Shown: positions 1 to 7,519, counted from the first letter of the stretch. The stretch is DNA of 15,930 nucleotides from Moraxellaceae bacterium (GCA_030684415.1 JAUXNL010000055.1:1-15930); one strand, 5' to 3'. The notes: a model not told the origin generated them from the sequence alone. Numbers and translations: made by a program.

Positions 1-108
1 AATCGCGGTGGTGCTGAACTCGGGTGTCGCGTGCGGCTCCCTCCGCACCAACAGATGTTTACACACGGCGTGCTAGCACACGCCTGTTTCACGTTTCACG
101 GATGTCTC
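1..108 (+). other. relA leader, possibly with the last codons of an upstream gene
   Basis: No complete gene fits here. One frame reads Ser-Arg-Trp-Cys followed by a stop at 15-17. That would suit the end of an rlmD-type 23S rRNA methyltransferase, which often precedes relA in Pseudomonas and ends in a Leu-Phe-Ser-Arg-like tail, but four codons are far too few to be sure. A GC-rich inverted repeat (GGCGTG at 67-72, CACGCC at 79-84, 6-nt loop) lies 24 nt before the relA start. It could terminate upstream transcription or be part of the relA leader. No convincing sigma70 promoter was seen. Confidence 0.3.
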
Positions 109-2376
109 ATGGTCAAGGTTCGCGCAGATTATCCCCAGCATGCCGATGGTTCGGTGAACCTGGATGCCTGGCTGGACCGGGTGGGCGCACAGGTGCAACT
201 GCACGATGTGGCGCAGCTCAAGCGTGCTTGCGAGTTTGCCGAGCGCATCGATCGCGAAACCTCGGCCACCGAGCATGTCTGGTCGACGCGCACGTCGAGC
301 TTCCTGACCGGCCTTGCCATGGCCGACATCCTGGCGGATCTGCATCTTGATCAGGAATCGTTGATGGCGGCGGTGCTCTATCGCGGCGTTCGCGAAGGCA
401 AAACCACGCAGACCGTCATTGAAAAAGAGTTCGGGCCGGATATCGCCCAGCTCATTGACGGCGTGCTGCGCATGGCGGCCATCAGCCAGGTCATCAATCC
501 GGATCGCCGCAAGGTGGATTTCGGGCAGAGCCAGCAACAGCTCGACAACATGCGCAAGATGCTGGTGGCCATGATCGACGATGTGCGCGTGGCGCTCATC
601 AAGCTCGCTGAGCGTACGTTTGCCATCCGTGAAATCAAGGATGCAACGCCAGAGCGCCGGCAGCGCGTGGCGCGTGAAATTTTCGACATTTATGCGCCGC
701 TCGCGCACCGGCTCGGCATCGGCCACATCAAGTGGGAGCTGGAGGATCTGTCGTTCCGCTATCTGGAGCCAGAGGCCTACAAGCAGATTGCGCAGCTGCT
801 CGATGAAAAGCGCCTCGATCGCGACGAGTACATCCAGAACATCATCAAAAGCCTGAAAGAGATGCTGGATCGCATGGGCATGCGCTCAGAGGTGAGCGGG
901 CGCGCGAAGCACATTTATTCCATCTGGCGCAAAATGCAGCGCAAGAAAATTTCCTTCAACGAGGTGTACGACGTGCGCGCCGTGCGTGTGCTGGTGCCGG
1001 AAGTGCGCGACTGCTATGCCGCCCTCGGTGTCGTGCATTCGTTGTGGAAGCACATTCCGCGTGAATTCGACGATTACATCGCCACGCCCAAGGAAAACGG
1101 CTATCGCTCCTTGCACACAGCCGTGATCGGCCCGGCCGGCAAGCCGCTGGAAGTGCAGATCCGCACCTTCGACATGCACGAAGAGGCTGAACTCGGCGTT
1201 TGTGCGCACTGGGTTTACAAGGAAGGGGCGCAGGCCGCCAAAGGCGCCGGTAAAGACGCGGGCTACGAAGGCAAGATTGCCTGGCTGCGGCAGGTGCTGG
1301 AATGGCAGGAAGACATGGGCGACTCGCAGCTCGATGACTTTGCCGACCAACTCAATCAGGCCATCCACGACGAACGCATTTACGTGTTCACGCGCGACGG
1401 CCATGTGATTGATTTGCAGGCCGGCGCCACGCCGCTGGATTTTGCCTATCACATCCATTCGGCGGTCGGGAACGGCTGTCGCGGTGCCAAAGTGAATGGC
1501 CGCATCGTGCCGCTCAACTACAAGCTGCAAACGGGCGAGCAGGTCGACATCATGACCCTGCGCGGTGGCGCGCCCAGCCGTGATTGGCTGTCGGCGTCGC
1601 TCGGCTATCTGCATACCTCGCGTGCGCAGGCCAAGGTGCGGCACTGGTTCAAGCAGCAGGACCGCGAAAAGAACATCAGCGAAGGCCGCGAAATGCTCGA
1701 CCGTGAATTTTCGCGGCTGTCGATCAATGTGTCGCGCGGCGATCTCGACCGCATTGCGTCGGCGCTCAATGTGCGTCAGGCCGATGATGTGCTGGCCGGT
1801 GTCGGTGCGGGCGATTTGCGTGTGGGTCAGGTCATCCAGCAGTTGGGTGTGCGCGTCGACGGCCCGCATGAGCCGGATTTGCTGCCAGAAGATGTGGTCA
1901 GCCGTTCGCGGCGCAGTGTCAGCGGGTCGCCGGTCATGATTGAGGGCGTGGGTAACCTGCTGACGCATATGGCGGGGTGCTGCCACCCGATTCCGGGTGA
2001 ACCGATTGTCGGCTATGTCACACAGGGGCGCGGCGTTTCCGTGCACACGCGCGATTGCCCGGAGATGTTGCGCTTGCAGGCCGAAGAGCCGGCGCGCGTG
2101 CTGGAAGTGCAGTGGAACCAGTCCGAGGCCACGGTGTATCCGGCCGACATCCATATCCGTGCCTGGGACCGTACCGGCCTGCTGCGCGACATCACCAGCG
2201 TGCTGGCCAACGAGCATGTGAACGTGACGGGGGTGCAGACGCAGTCCAACAAGAGCGATGGCACGGCGAGCATGCAGATCACGGTGGAAGTGGGCAGTCT
2301 GGATGCCTTGCGGCGTGTGCTCTTGCGTATCGAGCAGCAACCCAATGTGATCGAAGCGCGCCGGCATATGCGCTGA
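109..2376 (+). CDS. relA: RelA, ribosome-associated (p)ppGpp synthetase (GTP pyrophosphokinase)
   Basis: RelA transfers pyrophosphate from ATP to GTP or GDP when uncharged tRNA occupies a stalled ribosome, triggering the stringent response. The 755-aa product matches the usual length (about 745). The N-terminal pseudo-hydrolase domain has Tyr91-Arg92 where bifunctional SpoT/Rel proteins carry the catalytic His-Asp, and KLAER where they have KLADR, so it should only synthesise ppGpp. The synthetase domain follows, with the acidic E-F-D-D motif at 319-322 that is typical of RelA rather than SpoT/Rel. Next come a TGS domain (from DERIYVFTRDG), a zinc-finger-like cysteine region (Cys624, Cys625, Cys650) and a C-terminal ACT domain. 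The frame is open 26 codons further upstream, but the ATG at 109 begins MVKVRA, as Pseudomonas RelA begins MVQVRA, and has a weak ACGGA six bases upstream. mazG, a common neighbour, is about 9 kb downstream. Confidence 0.97.
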   Translation: MVKVRADYPQHADGSVNLDAWLDRVGAQVQLHDVAQLKRACEFAERIDRETSATEHVWSTRTSSFLTGLAMADILADLHLDQESLMAAVLYRGVREGKTTQTVIEKEFGPDIAQLIDGVLRMAAISQVINPDRRKVDFGQSQQQLDNMRKMLVAMIDDVRVALIKLAERTFAIREIKDATPERRQRVAREIFDIYAPLAHRLGIGHIKWELEDLSFRYLEPEAYKQIAQLLDEKRLDRDEYIQNIIKSLKEMLDRMGMRSEVSGRAKHIYSIWRKMQRKKISFNEVYDVRAVRVLVPEVRDCYAALGVVHSLWKHIPREFDDYIATPKENGYRSLHTAVIGPAGKPLEVQIRTFDMHEEAELGVCAHWVYKEGAQAAKGAGKDAGYEGKIAWLRQVLEWQEDMGDSQLDDFADQLNQAIHDERIYVFTRDGHVIDLQAGATPLDFAYHIHSAVGNGCRGAKVNGRIVPLNYKLQTGEQVDIMTLRGGAPSRDWLSASLGYLHTSRAQAKVRHWFKQQDREKNISEGREMLDREFSRLSINVSRGDLDRIASALNVRQADDVLAGVGAGDLRVGQVIQQLGVRVDGPHEPDLLPEDVVSRSRRSVSGSPVMIEGVGNLLTHMAGCCHPIPGEPIVGYVTQGRGVSVHTRDCPEMLRLQAEEPARVLEVQWNQSEATVYPADIHIRAWDRTGLLRDITSVLANEHVNVTGVQTQSNKSDGTASMQITVEVGSLDALRRVLLRIEQQPNVIEARRHMR

Positions 2377-2440
2377 CATTTTTCACGACATTTGTGCTCG
2401 CACTTGTCCGGGCATTGCGCTGAGAAAGTTTGCCAAGAAC

Positions 2441-2587
2441 GCCCGTCCGGGTTTTTTCAGCACGCGATTCCCGCATATGCCCGGAATCGCTCCACACGGA
2501 GTCAATCGCTCAAGGGAGATGGATTCGCGACCCGGCCATCCCGGGCCGGAAGCCGCTTGCTGAAAAGCATTTTTGCAGCAAGCGGCT
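2441..2587 (+). repeat. Mosaic palindromic repeat, copy A (after relA)
   Basis: This copy has five segments. (1) A short stem GCCC/GGGT around GTCC, followed by six T (2441-2457), is a plausible relA terminator. (2) A GCGATTCC/GGAATCGC stem lies at about 2464-2490. (3) A degenerate stem spans about 2500-2525. (4) CCGGCC/GGCCGG is at 2532-2549. (5) A 12-bp stem AGCCGCTTGCTG / CAGCAAGCGGCT spans 2551-2587. The same order of segments recurs at 7398, 11177 (inverted) and 12451. The repeat has no coding capacity and no transposase nearby, so it resembles REP/BIME or MITE-like elements. The exact boundaries are uncertain. Confidence 0.75.
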
Positions 2588-2770
2588 AATCACCTGAAAG
2601 CATTCGGGCTGTACTCGTCGACGCCGTTGATGTCAGTGAGCCTGCCTTTTGATGTCCAACGTTAAAGCCCTGTGACGACTCAGTGCTTATTTAGAGCCTC
2701 TCCGCTGCGGGAGCCACTGCTTTCAGTGGCTGACCGTTCAGACCTGCCGGGAAAACGGATTTCAACAAAC
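2588..2770. other. Non-coding remainder of the relA-hxlR gap
   Basis: No gene is seen. The only structure noticed is a perfect 8-bp inverted repeat, AGCCACTG at 2712-2719 and CAGTGGCT at 2724-2731 with loop CTTT. It lacks a T-run, so it is not a good terminator. Open frames crossing this stretch have no ribosome binding site and no recognisable protein. Confidence 0.5.
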
Positions 2771-2795
2771 AGGCCGCCTCAGCGGCCTTTCTTTT
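2771..2795 (+). terminator. Intrinsic terminator, probably bidirectional, at the 3' end of the HxlR gene
   Basis: A perfect 7-bp stem (AGGCCGC at 2771-2777, GCGGCCT at 2782-2788, loop CTCA) is followed by TTCTTTT. In the opposite direction the stem is followed by GTTTGTT. The stop codon of the minus-strand HxlR gene lies inside the hairpin (2779-2781). It would separate relA-side transcription from the convergent regulator gene. Confidence 0.7.
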
Positions 2796-3282
2796 GCGTG
2801 CCGGCAGACTCGTCGTCAACCGCTAGCGCCGGCTGCAGGCCGGGGCCTGCCATCGGCATCACGTCGAAGGCCGTCACCGGCTCGCCGCATTCCGAACACG
2901 TCATCACCGGCGTAAAGGTCTTGCCGCACGGCTTGTGCTGGAAGACCAGTGGCGCGCCGCGCCCTCCATCCTTCCATTTGTCGCCCCAGGCGGTGAGCGC
3001 GAGCAGCACCGGATACAGCTCACGTCCTTTCTCGGTCAGCCGGTACTCGTGGCGGGGCGGATTGTCCTGATAAGCCTCTTTGCGCAATACGCCTTCTTCC
3101 ACCAGCCGGCCAAGACGTTCGGCCAGCACATGCCGGGTCAGCCCGAGATTGGACTGGAAGTCGTCGAAGCGGCGCAGGCCGAGAAAGGCATTGCGCACGA
3201 TCAGCAGCGTCCAGCGTTCACCGACGACCGACAGGCTGCGTGCTACCGAGCAGGGCAAGTCGCCCACGTTTTCCCATTTCAT
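2779..3282 (-). CDS. HxlR-family winged-helix transcriptional regulator
   Basis: HxlR proteins are small dimeric winged-helix DNA-binding regulators. Several (YodB, HypR, CatR in Bacillus) sense quinones, aldehydes or disulfide stress through a conserved N-terminal cysteine. This 167-aa protein has the family hallmark DLPCSVARSLSVVGERWTLLI, with Cys11 at the sensor position, then the helix-turn-helix core (FDDFQSNLGLTRHVLAERLGRL) and the wing (RHEYRLTEKGREL). A C-terminal extension carries three more cysteines (KPCGK and CSECGEP), suggesting a metal or redox site. Start choice: ATG codons also exist at residues -9 and -2, but GGAG lies six bases before the ATG at 3282, and the candidate -10 box overlaps the most upstream ATG. 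It is divergent from the DUF2306 gene and is likely to control the plus-strand cassette; that is inference from position. The inducer is unknown. Confidence 0.9.
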   Translation of the reverse strand: MKWENVGDLPCSVARSLSVVGERWTLLIVRNAFLGLRRFDDFQSNLGLTRHVLAERLGRLVEEGVLRKEAYQDNPPRHEYRLTEKGRELYPVLLALTAWGDKWKDGGRGAPLVFQHKPCGKTFTPVMTCSECGEPVTAFDVMPMAGPGLQPALAVDDESAGTQKKGR

Positions 3283-3307
3283 GACCATCTCCGGAAACCT
3301 GCCGGCC

Positions 3308-3358
3308 ATTCTATGGCCTGTTCTGACACTTGACGAGTTCTGTTTTGGAACTTACTTT
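3308..3358. promoter_or_regulatory. Divergent promoters with overlapping -35 boxes and a candidate HxlR operator
   Basis: Plus strand: TTGACG (3330-3335), 17-bp spacer, TACTTT (3353-3358), reading towards the DUF2306 gene. Minus strand: TCGTCA (complement of 3331-3336), 17-bp spacer, TAGAAT (complement of 3308-3313), reading towards the HxlR gene, with a predicted leader of roughly 20 nt before the ATG at 3282. The two -35 boxes overlap. An inverted repeat AGTTC-N7-GAACT (3336-3352) fills the spacer of the plus-strand promoter. A repressor bound there would block the cassette promoter and touch the -35 box of its own gene. The boxes are seen; the regulator's binding is inferred. Confidence 0.55.
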
Positions 3359-3430
3359 GCGCCAGACAAGTGAACGCTGTTCAGATGAGGCCTGTCTGAA
3401 GGCGTTAAGCAGCGTTTTGAGGTGGTGAGA

Positions 3431-5044
3431 ATGGCGGATCTGAACATGAGCAATCAGGACATGAGCCATCAGGGCAGGACGGGCCGGACCACGGTGAAAC
3501 CGGGCGAAGCAAGAGCCATCAGTGTATCGGGCCGCTTGGGCGGGTGGCTCTCTTTGAGTTTCATCCTGCTCATCGTGGTGGCCATGGGCCTGTCGGGCGG
3601 GTTTGCCCTGAACGAGGGGCTGACCCGCTTCACGCTGCCGTTCACCTCTGACGATGCCACCCAACAAATCACCCGGGACGTAGAGGCGATGCGTGCCGCC
3701 CCCAGCGCCGAGGCCATTGGCGCCATCAGTCGGGAGTTGCAGGCCCTGGCGCAACTGACCTCGGTCGAGCGTTTTGCCGCGTCTGGCCTCCCGGCACATG
3801 GCATTCACTACACCGTCATGCCCAAGGCCAATCAGGTGCTGATGCTGGTGCACATCCTCTTTGGCGCTTTCTGCATGTTGCTGGGCGGCTTGCAGTTCTG
3901 GCCCGGCTTCCGCACGCGTTACCGGCAGGCGCACCGCCGCATCGGCATGATTTATGTCCTCACGGTGCCGGTGTCCGTGCTCACCGTGCTGGTCTATATG
4001 GTGCTGACACCTCCTCACCATATTTATGCGCATCTGGTGGCATGGGTGGCGCTGTGGATATTCGGCGTGTTGGCGCTGGTGGCGATTGCCATGGCGATGC
4101 GCGCACTCAAGGCGCGGCGGATTTTCGAGCATCAGGCCTGGATGGCGCTGTCGTTCGGCTGCCTGATGGTGGCGCCGCTCTTGCGTCTGGATTGGGTGCT
4201 GCTGGCTTGGGGCTTTCCGGCGATTGATCAGGAAACGCTGAATCTCGTCACCGTGGGGATGATGCTGCCGCAAACACTGCTGATTACTTATGGGCTGATT
4301 CTGGTTAACCGGCAATATGCGCGGCCCATGACGCAGCGCGCGCCGGCTGCCGTTGCGGCGCCAGCCACCCGGCTGTTCTTGCGTGCACGGCCAGTTTTTT
4401 ATGCGCTCGCGCTGCTCTTGCTGGGTGTCAATCTTGCGTTTTATGTGGCGGGCACGGGGATGTCGTCTCTCGATGCCAGCACGGCGATGGTGCCCTCGGC
4501 ATTGCGCTTGCGAGAGCAGGCCGTTCTGGTGGCACATCCTTTGGTCAGTGTGCTGTTCGCGCTCAGTCTCAGCCTCGCCTTTCCCGCCGTTGTGCACACC
4601 TTGAGCCGCTTGCTGCAGCCGGCAGAAAGCGCTGCTCTGGACGCTGTCGGTCGGGCAGCCCCTTGGCTGACGCTTGTTGCGGGCATTACGTCGTGCCTGA
4701 TTGGCCGCGAGATCGGACTTGTGCCGAATTTGGAACAGTTGTCTGGCGGCACCTTGTACATGGTGAACGGTCTGGTGCTGTCGGGGTTCAGTCTCTTTTT
4801 TCTGGGCGCACAGCGCGTCGGCCAGATTGCCCTGATGAAAGAGTGTCTGGTTTTCCTGCTGTGTCTGCTGCCGTTTCCGGCGCTGTTTTTTCTCGGCTTG
4901 CAGGTCATGAGCTGGCTGCCGTTGCCGGCGGACTATCTGGCGGCAGGGCAGGGCTTTGTGCTGCCGGTGGGGGTCAGTGCGGCGCTGTTGTTTGCGGCAC
5001 TGTTTTACGTGATCCATGGGCAGGCGACCCGTGAACACAATTAA
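3431..5044 (+). CDS. Polytopic membrane protein with a DUF2306 domain
   Basis: This 537-aa inner-membrane protein of unknown function starts with a hydrophilic N-terminus of about 38 residues, then has about 12 predicted hydrophobic segments; the first is roughly residues 39-60. A soluble loop of about 85 residues separates TM1 and TM2. The middle part, with QAHRRIGMIYVLTVPVS followed by HIYAHLVAWVALWIFG, fits DUF2306, a family of predicted membrane proteins with conserved histidines. The C-terminal six or so segments look like an added second membrane module with no family I recognise. Start choice: a GTG lies three codons upstream, but the ATG at 3431 has GAGGTG six bases before it. It is the first plus-strand gene after the divergent control region. 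The stop codon overlaps an arm of the palindromic repeat family. A transport or redox role is possible but not shown. Confidence 0.85.
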   Translation: MADLNMSNQDMSHQGRTGRTTVKPGEARAISVSGRLGGWLSLSFILLIVVAMGLSGGFALNEGLTRFTLPFTSDDATQQITRDVEAMRAAPSAEAIGAISRELQALAQLTSVERFAASGLPAHGIHYTVMPKANQVLMLVHILFGAFCMLLGGLQFWPGFRTRYRQAHRRIGMIYVLTVPVSVLTVLVYMVLTPPHHIYAHLVAWVALWIFGVLALVAIAMAMRALKARRIFEHQAWMALSFGCLMVAPLLRLDWVLLAWGFPAIDQETLNLVTVGMMLPQTLLITYGLILVNRQYARPMTQRAPAAVAAPATRLFLRARPVFYALALLLLGVNLAFYVAGTGMSSLDASTAMVPSALRLREQAVLVAHPLVSVLFALSLSLAFPAVVHTLSRLLQPAESAALDAVGRAAPWLTLVAGITSCLIGREIGLVPNLEQLSGGTLYMVNGLVLSGFSLFFLGAQRVGQIALMKECLVFLLCLLPFPALFFLGLQVMSWLPLPADYLAAGQGFVLPVGVSAALLFAALFYVIHGQATREHN

Positions 5045-5058
5045 CAGCTTGCTGAAAA
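5043..5058 (+). repeat. Orphan arm of the palindromic repeat (fragment E)
   Basis: The 16 bases match exactly the left arm of the terminal hairpin of copies C and D (AACAGCTTGCTGAAAA) and overlap the TAA of the DUF2306 gene by two bases. The matching right arm is absent from the following 90 bases, so this is a remnant or a half-site, not a hairpin. Confidence 0.6.
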
Positions 5059-5131
5059 GCGGGCCAGCATGAGTTCCGTTTGATGAACCAGACACAGCAG
5101 AGCCAGACACAGAAAAACAGGAGTGGCAGCC

Positions 5132-6130
5132 ATGAGTCGCAGCATGAAGTACAGCATTGAGCAGAGCGTGAAGCGGCCCGATCTTTTTGCGCCGTCGGGC
5201 GATGTCCGACTCGCCATTCATACCTGGGGCGAGCCGCCGACACCGGCGCGCCCGCGCGAAGTACTGGTGCTGGTCCATGGCTTTCCAGACCGTGCACTGT
5301 TCTGGGAAAAAGTGGCCGATGCCCTGAGGGAAGATTTTTATGTCGTCGCATTCGATATGCGCGGCTGCGGAAACTCCACGCCGATCAGTGGCCGACGGCA
5401 TTACCACTTTACGCCGTTGCTGAACGATCTTTATGCCGTGATCGACACCGTCATGAACACCGTGAGTCCCGGCCAGAAAGTGCATCTGGTGGGCCACGAC
5501 TGGGGAGGTATCTACGGTTGGGACGCGATTGGCGACCCGGAGGGCAGCAAACGCATCGCATCGTTTATCACCATGTCACCGAGTCTGGATCACGTTGGCT
5601 TTTACCTGCGCCGTCGCTTCCTGAAACCGACACCACGCAACCTGTGGCAGGCTTTTGGCCAACTGGCGCGTAACAGCCTGATGACATTCTTTACGTTGCC
5701 GTTGTTGCCGGAACTGCTGTTCCGCAGTGGTCTTGGCGCCCTGATGTTCCGGAGGCTTGTGGGGCACTACGAGCCACGCATCACCTTCCGCAAAAATGAA
5801 GGCATGGAAGGCGATGCCATCCGCTATCTCGGTATTTACCGCGCCAACCTGCTGCAGCGCGTCTTGTTCCCGAAGGTGGCGAAAAGCGCTGTGCCCGTGC
5901 ATGTGGTGATGGCGGTCAACGATCCTTTCTTGCCGCCGGCCGTGTTCGAGGTCTGCCCGGAGTCGACAGCCCGCTACAGTGCCTCGACTGTCGATGCGGC
6001 GCATTGGGCGCCACTCAGCCGGCCGCAGGAACTGGCCGCTGCCATTGCCACTTTTGTTCTCGCCAATGCCGCTGCTCCCATCACTGCCGCCGATACAGCC
6101 CACACTGATGCAACAGGAGTCACTGCATGA
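5132..6130 (+). CDS. Alpha/beta-fold hydrolase, epoxide-hydrolase-like
   Basis: This 332-aa soluble hydrolase has the full motif set of the epoxide hydrolase / haloalkane dehalogenase branch: the oxyanion motif His49-Gly-Phe-Pro52, RGCGNS at 77-82, a nucleophile elbow Gly121-His-Asp123-Trp-Gly-Gly with Asp as nucleophile, an acidic candidate Asp264 in NDPFLPP, and the catalytic His291 in AAHWAPL. A helical cap lies at about 155-240. Aspartate rather than serine as nucleophile favours epoxide or halide substrates over simple esters, although some members differ. An Ala/Thr-rich tail of about 20 residues ends the protein. Start choice: an upstream in-frame GTG exists, but AGGAG at 5119-5123 is eight bases before the ATG at 5132. 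Its TGA overlaps the next gene's ATG (ATGA), so the two are translationally coupled. The true substrate is unknown. Confidence 0.9.
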   Translation: MSRSMKYSIEQSVKRPDLFAPSGDVRLAIHTWGEPPTPARPREVLVLVHGFPDRALFWEKVADALREDFYVVAFDMRGCGNSTPISGRRHYHFTPLLNDLYAVIDTVMNTVSPGQKVHLVGHDWGGIYGWDAIGDPEGSKRIASFITMSPSLDHVGFYLRRRFLKPTPRNLWQAFGQLARNSLMTFFTLPLLPELLFRSGLGALMFRRLVGHYEPRITFRKNEGMEGDAIRYLGIYRANLLQRVLFPKVAKSAVPVHVVMAVNDPFLPPAVFEVCPESTARYSASTVDAAHWAPLSRPQELAAAIATFVLANAAAPITAADTAHTDATGVTA

Positions 6131-6606
6131 GCAGCACTACTGTCCCTGCGAGCCTGGCCCTTTTTCGTTCCACCAGCCGTTATCCGCTGGGCAAGCAACT
6201 GTTTTCCCGCGCGCTGTGCCTGAAGGCGCCCTATTTCAGTTCGATCCGGCCTCTGGTGGAGGCGCTGGAGCCGGGCCGATGCGAAGTGCATATGCGCAAA
6301 CGTCGTGCGGTGACCAATCACATCGGCACGGTCCACGCAATTGCCATGTGCAATATGGCCGAACTGGCCGGCGGGTTGGTGGCAGAGGTCAGCGTTCCCG
6401 TCACCCACCGCTGGATTCCCAAAGGCATGACCGTGGAATACCTGAAAAAAGCAGAGACCGATCTGGTGGCGGTGGGTCGTCCGGCGGGTGCACTGGACTT
6501 GTCCAGCGCAGGTGAATACCCGGTGCAGGTGGAGGTGACGGACACCGCCGGCGATACCGTGTTCCGTGCGCGGATCACGATGTGGGTCAGCCCGAAAAAG
6601 GGCTGA
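6127..6606 (+). CDS. DUF4442 hotdog-fold protein, putative acyl-CoA thioesterase
   Basis: This 159-aa protein fits the DUF4442 family, a branch of the hotdog fold related to acyl-CoA thioesterases. The diagnostic centre is RRAVTNHIGTVHAIAMCNMAELAGG, with Asn64-His65, Gly67, His70, Asn76 and Glu79; the Glu at the start of the long hotdog helix is the usual catalytic candidate. The second half, with VTHRWIPKGMTVEYLKKAETD, continues the sheet. It is joined to the hydrolase gene by a 4-bp ATGA overlap and followed after 33 nt by the SDR gene, so the three are almost certainly co-transcribed. Hydrolysis of a CoA thioester is inferred from the fold. Confidence 0.85.
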   Translation: MSSTTVPASLALFRSTSRYPLGKQLFSRALCLKAPYFSSIRPLVEALEPGRCEVHMRKRRAVTNHIGTVHAIAMCNMAELAGGLVAEVSVPVTHRWIPKGMTVEYLKKAETDLVAVGRPAGALDLSSAGEYPVQVEVTDTAGDTVFRARITMWVSPKKG

Positions 6607-6639
6607 TAGCTACGCTCACCCAGACGTTCAGGAGTGTGT

Positions 6640-7395
6640 ATGAAGACTTTTTCCAAGCCCTGTGCGGTGGTGGTGGGTGCAGGCTCTCGCGTCGGCATTG
6701 GTGGTGCGCTTTGCGCACGCTTTGCTGCAGAGGGCCTGCCGGTCTATGCCACTGGGCGCAATCCGGAAAAGCTGGATGCCTTGGCCTCGGTCTTGCGCGC
6801 CGAGGGGCGCGACGTCATTCCGGTTGTGATGGATGTCACCCGTGAGGCTGATGTGCAGGCGTTGTTTGCACGCATCGAAAGCGATGGTCGTGTGCCCGAG
6901 TTGGTGGTGTTCAACGCCGCCGAGCGAAATATTCCCACGCGCTTTTTTTCGCAGACACCTGAGTTTGTAGAGCAGATGTGGCGTGTCTGCTGTTTTGGCG
7001 GTTTCTTGGTGGGCCAGGAGGCCATTCGCCGCATGTTGCCGCACAGGTCCGGCACGCTGCTGTTCACCGGTGCTAGTGCCTCTTTGCGCGGCAAGCCCCT
7101 GTTCGGCGCTTTTGCAGCCGCCAAGGCGGGCTTGCGCACACATGCTCAGGCGATGGCGCGCGAATTTGGCCCTAAGGGCATACATGTTGCCCATGTGGTG
7201 GTGGACGGCTTGGTGGCGGGTGATCGAGCCCGCGAGTTTGGATACGGCGCAGGCCGCGCACTCTTGCTGAGCAAGGGCGATGACGGCGCGCTCAAGCCTT
7301 CGGCCGTGGCCGAGGCCTATTGGCAGTTGCACTGCCAGCATCGCTCAGCCTGGACGCAGGAGCTGGACCTACGTCCTTGCAAAGAAACGTTTTAA
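6640..7395 (+). CDS. Short-chain dehydrogenase/reductase (SDR) with Phe at the usual catalytic Tyr position
   Basis: The protein has 251 aa and a Rossmann fold. The nucleotide-binding motif is GAGSRVGIG at 13-21, Arg40 follows beta-2 (suggesting NADP(H)), the structural Asn is Asn92 in FNAAERN, Ser146 and Ser148 lie in TGASASLRG, and Lys162 is in FAAAKAGL. In the catalytic Y-x-x-x-K motif the tyrosine is Phe158. As I recall, a subfamily of proteobacterial SDRs shares the AFAAAKAGLR signature, so this is probably a family trait and not a sequencing error; whether it oxidises or reduces a carbonyl in the usual way is open. Start choice: AGGAG is five bases before the ATG at 6640. It is 33 nt after the DUF4442 gene. 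A terminator-like repeat begins two bases after its stop, probably closing this transcription unit. Confidence 0.9.
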   Translation: MKTFSKPCAVVVGAGSRVGIGGALCARFAAEGLPVYATGRNPEKLDALASVLRAEGRDVIPVVMDVTREADVQALFARIESDGRVPELVVFNAAERNIPTRFFSQTPEFVEQMWRVCCFGGFLVGQEAIRRMLPHRSGTLLFTGASASLRGKPLFGAFAAAKAGLRTHAQAMAREFGPKGIHVAHVVVDGLVAGDRAREFGYGAGRALLLSKGDDGALKPSAVAEAYWQLHCQHRSAWTQELDLRPCKETF

Positions 7396-7397
7396 CC

Positions 7398-7519
7398 GCG
7401 GGCTGAAAACGCCCATCCGGGCTTTTTCAGCCCGCGACGCCGGCATATGTCCGGCGTCGCGACCCGGTCATCCTTGGCCGAGAAGCCGCTTGCTGAAAAC
7501 ATTTTTCAGCAAGCTGTTA
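7398..7519 (+). repeat. Mosaic palindromic repeat, copy B, including a strong terminator-like hairpin
   Basis: Segment 1 is a 38-nt hairpin (7398-7435): GCGGGCTGAAAA pairs with TTTTCAGCCCGC, and inside it GCCC pairs with GGGC around ATCC. Its A-tract/T-tract layout is that of a bidirectional intrinsic terminator. Segment 2 is a perfect 10-bp stem, GCGACGCCGG (7434-7443) with CCGGCGTCGC (7451-7460). Segment 4 is an imperfect stem CCCGGTCA/TGGCCGAG (7463-7482). Segment 5 is the GCTTGCTGAAAA/TTTTCAGCAAGC stem (7488-7513) with mismatched outer bases. Segment 3 of the other copies is missing here. It sits between the SDR and GST genes. Confidence 0.75.

Noticed and set aside
31..108. N-terminal extension of RelA by 26 residues
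   Set aside because: The extension does not resemble RelA and crosses an inverted repeat; the internal ATG at 109 matches the conserved family N-terminus.
886..2379. 497-codon minus-strand frame opposite relA
   Set aside because: It is the antisense shadow of a fully recognisable RelA, with low-complexity His/Arg-rich composition and no family signature.
2392..2589. Small gene between relA and the HxlR gene
   Set aside because: The frame crosses repeat copy A, lacks a ribosome site and has no recognisable protein.
2377..2778. mazEF-like toxin-antitoxin genes following relA as in E. coli
   Set aside because: No small overlapping gene pair is present here; the stretch is non-coding repeat and terminator sequence.
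3311..5497. 728-codon open frame on the minus strand opposite the DUF2306 and hydrolase genes
   Set aside because: Its translation is rich in His, Gln and Arg with no domain pattern, as expected opposite GC-rich genes; the plus strand encodes clear membrane and hydrolase motifs with good ribosome sites.
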